From Oribacterium sp. UBA5894 (lineage in GTDB: Bacteria > Bacillota > Clostridia > Lachnospirales > Lachnospiraceae), in the NCBI GenBank assembly GCA_002431355.1, contig DJEQ01000109.1:1-20108 (forward strand): a DNA stretch of 20,108 nt, read 5' to 3'. Both the position numbers and the translations under genes were made by a program. This document shows, one piece after another, positions 7,754 through 13,470 of this stretch. Below the pieces are notes generated by a model. It saw nothing but the letters and a program-made list of their open reading frames with translations. It was not told where the DNA came from and searched no databases. Each line of letters starts with the position of its first letter. Positions within the stretch are counted from its first letter, which is position 1.

Positions 7754-9562
7754 ATGAGTCTACAGGATTTTGAGCATCAGAATACAGGAGACGGCATCGA
7801 TGTGCCAAGCTTTCGTCGAAGCAGTGGCACACCACGAAGAACGGCGCCATCCCGCAGTGCACAGCAGCATATGGAAGAGCTTCGGTATCGTTCTGGCCGC
7901 GTAGAGGCCAGCTTTGATGACGACGAGCTGGACACCTCCTATGCCACTGGATCGGCGTCTTCCAAAGGCACCGGCGCTTCGGGAACTCCGATGAAGCAGT
8001 CGCGCACCTCGATGATAGAGAAGGAAGCCGCACAGCGACACTATGCAGATCGTTCCCTGAGCACGGAGGCTGCAGGACGTGGCACACCACAGCGTGGGCG
8101 CAGACGGCGGAAGTCCCGCTGGGGCCGTCGCATTCTGGCCGGCCTTCTCGTACTGGTTGTCATCATTGGCGGCATCTTCGGCTGCAGTGCCCTGAAATCA
8201 CTCGGACAGTCCAAGTACTGGACGATCGCCGTCTTCGGTGTGGATTCCCGTGATGGCAATCTCGGCGCAGGGGCGCTCAGTGATGTCATCATGCTTGCCA
8301 GCATTAACCGTCGAACCGGCGATGTGAACCTGACCTCCGTCTACCGGGATACCTATCTCCAGATCGATGAGGACGGCAACTATCATAAGATCAATGAGGC
8401 CTACTTCAAAGGCGGCCCGAAGCAGGCCCTCGCTGCGCTGAATCGAAACTTCGACCTCGACATTGACGATTATGTCACCTTCAACTGGAAGGCCGTCGCG
8501 GAGGGCCTCAATGTACTGGGCGGCGTTGATCTCGATATCAGTGACAAGGAATTTGCGTATATCAATGCCTTTATCACGGAAACCGTGCAGGGAACCGGTC
8601 TCGGCTCTGTGCAGCTCGAGCACAGCGGCATGAACCACCTCGATGGCGTACAGGCCGTCGCCTACGCGCGTCTTCGTCTCATGGATACCGATTTCAACCG
8701 AACCGCACGGCAGCGGAAGGTGCTGGAGCTTGCGATGCAGAAGGCGAAGGCCGCAAGTAAGAAGACCCTGGTTGCCACCGCCATGACGGTGCTGCCGGAC
8801 ATCGAGACCAGCATTGGTGCGGATGATATCGTGGATATCGCAAAGACCGTGAAGAAATATAATATTCAGAATGCGGTCGGCTTCCCATTCTCTCGCGATA
8901 CAACCAAGATCGGCAAGATGGATGTCGTGGTACCAGCCACCCTCGTGTCAAACGTTCAGCAGCTGCACCCGTTCCTTTACGGCGACGATGCCGCGAATTA
9001 CACGCCAAGCGAGAAGGTGCAGGAGATTTCAGCCCACATTCAGAAGAAGACCGGCGTCGGTGAGCTTCCGAATGCCGATATTCCGAAGATTGGCGGCGGC
9101 ACCGGTGTGACGCGTGCACCGGAGGTGGCTGAAAAGGCAGAAGACAGCGGAAGCAGCGATACGAAAAAGAACGTCGCAGAAACGGCAGCTCCGGAAACAG
9201 CCGCTCCAGAAACGGAGGCCAGCACGGCTTCCTCGGAGGAGAGTACGGCGGAAAGTACGACCGAAGCATCTGCGGACTCCAACAAGTCGGAGGAAGAGAA
9301 GAGCACCATTGAGGCCCTGGATCCAACGCGCGAAGGCAGCAGCGGAAAGCAGGAAGCCTCCGAAAAAACAGACGCTTCAAAGAAAAATGAGGATGTCGGA
9401 AATACAGCCGCAGGAAAAGACAGCGGCTCTGAGAAGGCCCCAGACGATCATGATGATTCCTCGAACACATCTGCAGGAAAGGACAGCGCTGGACCGGAGG
9501 TGGGGCCAGTTGCACCACCACAGACGACGGAAGCTGGTCCGATCGCAGAGACGACCGCATAG
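7754..9562 (+). CDS. LytR-CpsA-Psr (LCP) family wall glycopolymer ligase
   Basis: A 602-residue single-pass membrane protein. LCP enzymes transfer lipid-linked anionic polymers (such as teichoic acids or capsule) onto peptidoglycan outside the cell. Residues 1-125 are polar, cytoplasmic and probably disordered, ending in RGRRRRKSRWGRR, a positive-inside anchor. A transmembrane helix spans about 127-147. The LCP domain starts at about 155 (YWTIAVFGVDSRD) and runs to about 320. It contains the DVIML strand, the S-V-Y-R-D-T block with Arg198/Asp199, and the ARLR...D..RTARQRKVL motif that binds the polyprenyl pyrophosphate head. Residues from about 450 to the end are a Ser/Thr/Ala/Glu/Lys low-complexity tail of about 150 residues. 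The start was chosen from its SD and the overlapping promoter. It is monocistronic, with its own terminator. Confidence 0.93.
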   Translation: MSLQDFEHQNTGDGIDVPSFRRSSGTPRRTAPSRSAQQHMEELRYRSGRVEASFDDDELDTSYATGSASSKGTGASGTPMKQSRTSMIEKEAAQRHYADRSLSTEAAGRGTPQRGRRRRKSRWGRRILAGLLVLVVIIGGIFGCSALKSLGQSKYWTIAVFGVDSRDGNLGAGALSDVIMLASINRRTGDVNLTSVYRDTYLQIDEDGNYHKINEAYFKGGPKQALAALNRNFDLDIDDYVTFNWKAVAEGLNVLGGVDLDISDKEFAYINAFITETVQGTGLGSVQLEHSGMNHLDGVQAVAYARLRLMDTDFNRTARQRKVLELAMQKAKAASKKTLVATAMTVLPDIETSIGADDIVDIAKTVKKYNIQNAVGFPFSRDTTKIGKMDVVVPATLVSNVQQLHPFLYGDDAANYTPSEKVQEISAHIQKKTGVGELPNADIPKIGGGTGVTRAPEVAEKAEDSGSSDTKKNVAETAAPETAAPETEASTASSEESTAESTTEASADSNKSEEEKSTIEALDPTREGSSGKQEASEKTDASKKNEDVGNTAAGKDSGSEKAPDDHDDSSNTSAGKDSAGPEVGPVAPPQTTEAGPIAETTA

Positions 9563-9588
9563 GAGTATCTGTCCAGAGCGTAAACACG

Positions 9589-9617
9589 AAAACCCTCGCC
9601 CCTGGGCGAGGGTTTTC
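9589..9617 (+). terminator. Rho-independent terminator of the LCP gene
   Basis: A perfect 12-bp stem AAAACCCTCGCC (9589-9600) / GGCGAGGGTTTT (9605-9616) closes a 4-nt loop and ends in TTTT. The A-tract/T-tract symmetry means it could act in both directions. Confidence 0.9.
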
Positions 9618-9696
9618 TGATGCGCACGAAGAAACGGGCGCTGCTGCAGCTGATGAGCCATCCATACAGGCATGTTGGAGCCTAAAATGAGCCCGT

Positions 9697-9826
9697 GTGC
9701 CTATGCGATTTTCGGATTTCATAGGCACGTTTCAGATGAACCGCACCCATCATGCCTATGCAGCACAGCAAGCCATACTCGTTTTTATAGGCATATTCGT
9801 ATTTTAAAGCGCTTTCAGTGCCTATG
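9697..9826. repeat. Five-copy TGCCTATG/CATAGGCA array in alternating orientation
   Basis: Within the gene-free stretch 9618-9862 the core TGCCTAT(G) occurs five times: forward at 9697-9705 (GTGCCTATG), reverse at 9720-9728 (CATAGGCAC), forward at 9752-9760 (ATGCCTATG), reverse at 9787-9794 (ATAGGCAT) and forward at 9819-9826 (TGCCTATG). Orientation strictly alternates, and successive spacings are 23, about 34, about 34 and about 32 bp. Copies 1-2 and 3-4 can each fold as a hairpin. The spacers are unrelated and no open frame with an SD is present. No function is recognised. The array lies between a + strand terminator and the minus-strand tRNA operon terminator, so it is probably untranscribed or poorly transcribed. 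Confidence 0.7.
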
Positions 9827-9862
9827 ATGCGATCGGGGATGCCCCCGACGGAAGGACAGTAC

Positions 9863-9912
9863 GTAAAAAGGCTGGAAGCTCATGGAATTCCATGAGCTTC
9901 CAGCCTTTTTAC
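9863..9912 (-). terminator. 50-bp perfect palindrome: terminator of the tRNA operon
   Basis: A perfect 50-bp inverted repeat centred on GAATTC (9885-9890), with five A at 9865-9869 and five T at 9906-9910. Read on the minus strand it follows tRNA-Ser by a few bases and forms a very long stem ending in a T tract. It would also work from the + strand, making it a bidirectional barrier. Confidence 0.88.
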
Positions 9913-9917
9913 AGTAG

Positions 9918-10005
9918 CGGAGATGCAGGGATTTGAACCCTGGCGCCGTTTGACCGGCCTAGCGCATTTCGAGTGCGCCCCCTTCGGCCACTTGGGTACA
10001 TCTCC
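9918..10005 (-). tRNA. tRNA-Ser(CGA)
   Basis: An 88-nt class II tRNA on the minus strand. The acceptor GGAGATG pairs with CATCTCC. The T arm GGTTCAAATCC is intact, a long variable arm is present, and the anticodon loop CTCGAAA gives anticodon CGA (reads UCG). The discriminator is G and CCA is not encoded. It is second in a Leu-Ser tRNA operon, with the terminator directly downstream. Confidence 0.95.
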
Positions 10006-10013
10006 ATTTGAAA

Positions 10014-10049
10014 CATTAGAGGATGGATCTTCCGAGCCATCCTCTAATG
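10014..10049 (-). repeat. 13-bp hairpin between the two tRNAs
   Basis: CATTAGAGGATGG (10014-10026) and its perfect complement (10037-10049) flank a 10-nt loop. On the transcribed minus strand the 5' arm begins with the last two bases of tRNA-Leu and the 3' arm ends shortly before tRNA-Ser. Only three T follow, so it is a weak terminator at best. A role in processing of the dicistronic tRNA precursor is a guess. Confidence 0.7.
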
Positions 10050-10133
10050 CCGGTAGTCGGGGTCGAACCGACACGGCCATCACTGGCCACAGGATTTTAA
10101 GTCCTGAGCGTCTGCCTATTCCGCCATACCGGC
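10048..10133 (-). tRNA. tRNA-Leu(UAA)
   Basis: An 86-nt class II tRNA on the minus strand. The acceptor GCCGGTA pairs with TACCGGC. The D arm contains GGCAGACGC, the anticodon stem is CAGGA/TCCTG with loop CTTAAAA (anticodon TAA), and there is a long variable arm and the T loop GGTTCGACC. The discriminator is A and CCA is not encoded. It is first in the operon, about 5 nt after the predicted transcription start. Confidence 0.96.
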
Positions 10134-10144
10134 AGGACTAAATA

Positions 10145-10173
10145 ATAATACAAAATATGGCTGCGCTTGTCAA
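10145..10173 (-). promoter_or_regulatory. Consensus promoter of the tRNA-Leu/tRNA-Ser operon
   Basis: On the minus strand TTGACA (10173-10168) and TATTAT (10150-10145) are separated by exactly 17 bp. This near-perfect sigma-A promoter is typical for stable RNA genes and starts transcription just before tRNA-Leu. Confidence 0.9.
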
Positions 10174-10309
10174 TCATCACCCAGGTGAAAAATGCAGAAT
10201 TTAAGACGTGCCATCGCCGAAAATACTTCATGTCCATCCTTTTCTCTCCTTTGTAAAACGAAAAGTTTTATAAACTCTTTGCCAGAATCCCCATGTTCTG
10301 AACGAAAGC

Positions 10310-10318
10310 TGATATAAT
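10310..10318 (+). promoter_or_regulatory. Extended -10 promoter of the rubrerythrin operon
   Basis: TGATATAAT at 10310-10318 is a perfect extended -10 with no good -35 box; the start would be near 10325. About 35 bp upstream, AGTTTTATAAACT (10264-10276) is a 13-bp inverted repeat that could be an operator. It does not match the PerR box closely, so no regulator is named. The rest of 10174-10373 shows no gene. Confidence 0.65.
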
Positions 10319-10373
10319 GAGACTATCAATATCAGTATAGAACCGTGAGACTTCAAGGAAAGGAGAAATCGCA

Positions 10374-10916
10374 ATGAAAAAGACAAAGTATGCTGGAACA
10401 CAGACCGAGAAAAATCTGATGGAGGCCTTTGCCGGCGAATCACAGGCGCGCAATAAGTATACCTACTTCGCATCAAAGGCAAAGAAGGAGGGCTATGAGC
10501 AGATTGCCGCGCTGTTCCTGAAAACCGCAGACAACGAAAAGGAGCATGCAAAGCTCTGGTTCAAGGAGCTGAACGGCATTGGAGACACCGCGGAGAACCT
10601 TCAGGCCGCTGCGGAGGGCGAAAACTACGAGTGGACCGATATGTATGAGGGCTTCGCAAAAACCGCAGAGGAAGAGGGCTTCCCGGAGCTTGCCGCGCGC
10701 TTCCGCATGGTCGCGGCCATCGAAAAGCATCACGAGGAGCGCTACCGTGCACTGCTTCATAATGTCGAAATGGCCGAAGTCTTCGCGAAGAGTGAGGTCA
10801 AGGTCTGGGAATGCCGAAACTGTGGTCATATCGTGGTCGGTGAAAAGGCCCCAGAGGTCTGCCCGACCTGCAACCATCCACAGAGCTATTTTGAGGTTCA
10901 TGCCGAAAACTATTAA
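10374..10916 (+). CDS. rbr: Rubrerythrin (peroxide-reducing di-iron protein)
   Basis: A 180-residue cytoplasmic enzyme that reduces hydrogen peroxide to water with electrons passed through a rubredoxin centre. The N-terminal ferritin-like domain carries the di-iron ligands: Glu22 in AGESQARNKY, Glu55 and His58 in NEKEHA, then Glu100/Glu101 in the third helix and the EKHHEE block at 117-122. The C-terminal rubredoxin-like domain has Cys147, Cys150, Cys163 and Cys166 (CRNCG, CPTCN) for one iron. The length is slightly below the classical 191. SD AAAGGAG precedes the ATG. It heads an apparent four-gene redox operon, and superoxide reductase begins 20 nt later, a logical pair because that enzyme produces peroxide. 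Confidence 0.97.
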   Translation: MKKTKYAGTQTEKNLMEAFAGESQARNKYTYFASKAKKEGYEQIAALFLKTADNEKEHAKLWFKELNGIGDTAENLQAAAEGENYEWTDMYEGFAKTAEEEGFPELAARFRMVAAIEKHHEERYRALLHNVEMAEVFAKSEVKVWECRNCGHIVVGEKAPEVCPTCNHPQSYFEVHAENY

Positions 10917-10936
10917 ATGAAGTGAAAGGAGACAAG

Positions 10937-11311
10937 ATGAAACAGCAGTACTACATTTGTAAGCATTGTGGAAACATTGCCCTGAAGGCGACAGACCATG
11001 GCGTTCCACTGGTATGCTGTGGCGAGCCGATGCAGGAGCTGAACGCTGGCACCAGCGATGGCGCACGCGAGAAGCATGTACCGGAATGGCAGGTGGAAAA
11101 TGGCCTCGTGAAGGTGCAGGTGGGCTCCGTCCTGCATCCGATGCTCCCCGAGCACTACATCGAGTGGATCTCCATTTTTACAAAGCAGGGTTATCAGCAG
11201 AAGGACCTCCGCCCAGGAGAGCAGCCTGTCGCTGTCTTCGCGCTCACGGAGGGTGACGAGGTCGAGGCCGTTTATGCATACTGTAACCTGCATGGCCTCT
11301 GGAAGGCCTGA
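10937..11311 (+). CDS. dfx: Superoxide reductase (desulfoferrodoxin, two-iron type)
   Basis: A 124-residue enzyme that reduces superoxide to hydrogen peroxide without making oxygen, typical of anaerobes. The N-terminal desulforedoxin-like domain binds iron through Cys8, Cys11, Cys27 and Cys28 (CKHC and CC). The catalytic domain has EKHVPEW (Glu45, Lys46, His47), His67, His73, Cys116 and His119 (YCNLHGLW), the full four-His/one-Cys site plus the catalytic Glu-Lys pair. I start at the ATG at 10937 because AAAGGAG (10925-10931) gives correct spacing; the in-frame GTG at 10922 would place the SD inside the gene. A 134-bp gap without a gene follows before the Fe-S protein. Confidence 0.96.
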   Translation: MKQQYYICKHCGNIALKATDHGVPLVCCGEPMQELNAGTSDGAREKHVPEWQVENGLVKVQVGSVLHPMLPEHYIEWISIFTKQGYQQKDLRPGEQPVAVFALTEGDEVEAVYAYCNLHGLWKA

Positions 11312-11445
11312 GAGCCTCTCTCCTGAAGAGCAGGAAGTGGGTGACAACCCGGTCTATGACGAAGGACTGGAAGCGTGCGACGAACCAGATTCATGGAGAT
11401 GGGACAACGTGCAGCAAAACAGATCCGTGGAAAGGAGGTGAGGGC

Positions 11446-11649
11446 ATGAAAGTCGAGCTGAATCCAGATAAGGACATCGTCGAAACCGTCCGGGAAGGGC
11501 TGAAGCGTACAGGAGGCTACTGCCCATGTCGCCTCGAACGTACGGAAGACACGAAGTGCATGTGTAAGGAATTCAAAGAGCAGATTGCAGATCCGAATTT
11601 TGAAGGCTTCTGCCACTGCATGCTATACTATAAATCATTAAAGGATTAA
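11446..11649 (+). CDS. Ferredoxin:thioredoxin reductase catalytic-domain-like Fe-S protein
   Basis: A 67-residue protein with three Cys-x-Cys motifs: CPC at 26-28, CMC at 38-40 and CHC at 56-58. This resembles the catalytic subunit of ferredoxin:thioredoxin reductase, which uses a [4Fe-4S] cluster and an adjacent disulfide to reduce thioredoxin with ferredoxin electrons. By order of cysteines the cluster ligands would be 26, 38, 40 and 56 and the redox disulfide 28-58; this is inference by analogy with the plant-type enzyme. The spacing differs (9 and 15 residues rather than 16 and 8), and it is much shorter than the roughly 110-residue plant-type chain. The start has a near-perfect AAAGGAGGTGA 5' of it; longer in-frame starts lack an SD. 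Thioredoxin is the next gene, and no variable subunit is seen. Confidence 0.85.
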   Translation: MKVELNPDKDIVETVREGLKRTGGYCPCRLERTEDTKCMCKEFKEQIADPNFEGFCHCMLYYKSLKD

Positions 11650-11654
11650 ATCCG

Positions 11655-11686
11655 TGCGCTCGTGCGTTTCAACCCGTGCGAGCGCA
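11655..11686 (+). repeat. Hairpin between Fe-S protein and thioredoxin genes
   Basis: TGCGCTCGTGCG (11655-11666) pairs with CGTGCGAGCGCA (11675-11686) over 12 bp, including two G-T pairs, around an 8-nt loop. No T tract follows, so it is not a classic terminator. It may stabilise the upstream message or partly attenuate thioredoxin expression. Confidence 0.6.
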
Positions 11687-11776
11687 TGATGATCCTGTCC
11701 AGCGTGGCAGCTGGTCCGTGTCATAGACCCCCGCTGTCCACGCACAGCTTTATGGAAACACAGAAAGGAGCCATGA

Positions 11777-12094
11777 ATGGCAGAACTTAAGATTACAAGC
11801 AGCAATTTTGATACCGAGGTCATGCAGTCCACGAAGCCGGTGCTCATCGATTTTTATGCGGACTGGTGTGGACCGTGCAAGATGCTGTCCCCGATTGTGC
11901 ATGAAATCGCCGAGGAGCATGCGGATACGCTGAAGGTTGGAAAGGTCAATGTCGACGAAGAGATGAATCTCGCGATGCGCTTCAAGGTTGCCAGCATTCC
12001 GATGCTGGTGCTCATCAAGGACGGAAAACAGGTGGATCAGTCCATCGGCTTCTGTCCGAAGGAAGATATCCTCGACATGCTGGCTAAGCTGTAA
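11777..12094 (+). CDS. trxA: Thioredoxin
   Basis: A 105-residue cytoplasmic disulfide reductase. The active site WCGPCK lies at residues 30-35, preceded by the usual VLIDFYAD strand; the cis-proline motif SIPML is at about 74-78. The length is that of standard TrxA (about 105). AAAGGAG at 11764-11770 supports the ATG at 11777; an out-of-frame ATG 4 nt earlier is ignored. Its position 127 bp after the ferredoxin:thioredoxin-reductase-like gene suggests that it is the electron acceptor of that protein. One extra cysteine near the C-terminus (GFCPKE) is unusual for the minimal family and could be an additional thiol. No terminator is recognised downstream. Confidence 0.97.
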   Translation: MAELKITSSNFDTEVMQSTKPVLIDFYADWCGPCKMLSPIVHEIAEEHADTLKVGKVNVDEEMNLAMRFKVASIPMLVLIKDGKQVDQSIGFCPKEDILDMLAKL

Positions 12095-12218
12095 ATCAAC
12101 AGGTGCACCGGTCGCGGCGCTCCTCCGTCGTATTCGTCACAATGGGTCGCTTGCTCGGCCTGAATGCACCGTTCGCCGTGGTCCTCCCTATTTGCCTGTC
12201 TTTTTTCTCTGGAGTTTA

Positions 12219-12227
12219 TGGTATAAT
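12219..12227 (+). promoter_or_regulatory. Extended -10 promoter of the GNAT-membrane gene
   Basis: TGGTATAAT at 12219-12227 is an extended -10 with a weak -35. It gives a leader of about 35 nt with GGAGGT at 12257-12262 before the ATG at 12269. It marks a new transcription unit after thioredoxin. Confidence 0.65.
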
Positions 12228-12268
12228 ACTGAAATCCATTTAAAAGCGAAAAGGTCGGAGGTACCCGC

Positions 12269-13288
12269 ATGGAATTCAGAACCTATAAAAACCGCATTGT
12301 ACTGGTAGATGATCAGGAGCTTGCGCTTGCGGAAATCGATTTTCCAGCAAGGGAGGAGGAGCCTGGAACGGTGGAGATCACGCATACCTATGTGGACGAA
12401 AGCCTTCGTGGCAAGGGTCTCGCAGGGAAGCTTATGACACGGCTCATCCACTACCTCGAGCAGCACGAGCTGAAGGCCTACCCGAGCTGCAGCTATGCGG
12501 TGACCTGGTTTTCCAGACATCCGGAGGCTGCTTCGCTTCTTTCCGCAGCTTATCGGAAGGAAACGGGCATGGCAGCAACACCCGGTCCGGCAGCACAGCC
12601 ATCGGATTCCACCGGTTCCCTGGACGTGCCTGATGCCGTCCGTCCACGCAGCGTGACGGCCGAATCGACACCATATGCTGCTCCACAGGTTCAGGAAACG
12701 CTTCGCCCTGCGGCACCGTCCATGGCGTCACGGAACGAGGAGGAAGAGGCGCCCGGTTTTTACCCAGGCGAATATGAAACAGAAGAGGAGGATGGGCCCG
12801 TAGACGGCGGTCTCGGAGATCATCTTCTGATGGGCGTAAACCGTGTACTGCAGCTCTTTTCCGTGGCTACGCTGCTTCTTCTTTATATTCTGATGATCGT
12901 TCCGGCCCTCCAGAATCTGGAAGCGCTCGGGCCGATCGCCTCGATGATCACGGATCAGAATATGGCTGAAATCAGCTATATTACCGTCTTTCTGGCACTG
13001 ACCGTCTTCACCCTCATTTCTCTTTTCTGGATACTGTCCAGAAAGAAGTACGTTCGTTATGGCACACTGGAGACCATCGATACCGGACGCGGCATCACCA
13101 CTTTCGCAGCTTTACTTCTCATAGAACTCGCTGCGACCCTGCTGAGCCCGATTGAGAACGCTGTGGAGCCCGTGCTCATTGGCCTCGCGATCGCGAGCAC
13201 TCAGCTTGTGGTTAATCGTGCGATGATTCTCATGGCCGCTCTGGTCGGTCTCGTACTCTCCATTGTGCGAAGGGTTATTCATCACTGA
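12269..13288 (+). CDS. YjdJ-type GNAT acetyltransferase domain fused to a membrane domain
   Basis: A 339-residue two-part protein. Residues 1 to about 95 look like the small YjdJ/NATD1-type GNAT fold: a short beta start, the acetyl-CoA loop around VDESLRGKGLAGKLM (Arg47-x-x-Gly50-x-Ala52) and the C-x-Y-x-x-x-W-F-x-R-H-P-E block near 74-87. Family members I know are stand-alone proteins of about 90-110 residues. Residues about 100-180 are Pro/Ala/Glu-rich and probably disordered. From about 190 to the end there are four or five hydrophobic segments (about 190-213, 234-256, 272-290 and 297-335), including LLLLYILMIVPAL and LVGLVLSIV. The membrane part is not recognised. Substrate and purpose are unknown; a membrane-tethered acetyltransferase is inference. 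Its stop overlaps an ATG at 13288 that is probably not used. Confidence 0.8.
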   Translation: MEFRTYKNRIVLVDDQELALAEIDFPAREEEPGTVEITHTYVDESLRGKGLAGKLMTRLIHYLEQHELKAYPSCSYAVTWFSRHPEAASLLSAAYRKETGMAATPGPAAQPSDSTGSLDVPDAVRPRSVTAESTPYAAPQVQETLRPAAPSMASRNEEEEAPGFYPGEYETEEEDGPVDGGLGDHLLMGVNRVLQLFSVATLLLLYILMIVPALQNLEALGPIASMITDQNMAEISYITVFLALTVFTLISLFWILSRKKYVRYGTLETIDTGRGITTFAALLLIELAATLLSPIENAVEPVLIGLAIASTQLVVNRAMILMAALVGLVLSIVRRVIHH

Positions 13289-13366
13289 TGCATGACGCGA
13301 TCGGATTCCCGGGGCGTAGAGCTGCCTGTATGCAGAGCAGAGCGCCAGAGAGTACAGGATTCAGCA

Positions 13367-13395
13367 TTGACACCGGCGGGACCTCTCCCTATACT
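13367..13395 (+). promoter_or_regulatory. Consensus promoter of apbE
   Basis: TTGACA at 13367-13372, a 17-bp spacer and TATACT at 13390-13395 predict a start near 13402. Since this lies downstream of the in-frame ATGs at 13288 and 13330, it supports the GTG at 13471 as the real start of apbE. Confidence 0.82.
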
Positions 13396-13470
13396 GACCA
13401 TACGCAGAATTCGAAGTGCTCCGTTCCAGAATCAGTGGAAGACGGAGCCAGGACAAGGTGGAAACGAAGA

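Noticed and set aside
8694..9728. 344-codon minus-strand open frame opposite the LCP gene
   Set aside because: Its translation is Ser/Arg/Pro-rich low complexity produced by the antisense of the biased LCP coding region, and it crosses the LCP terminator.
9697..9826. CRISPR array
   Set aside because: The repeated unit is only 8-9 bp, copies alternate in orientation, and no leader or cas gene is present.
11253..11441. 62-codon + strand frame covering the gap before the FTR-like gene
   Set aside because: It overlaps the end of superoxide reductase out of frame, has no SD, and its translation resembles no protein.
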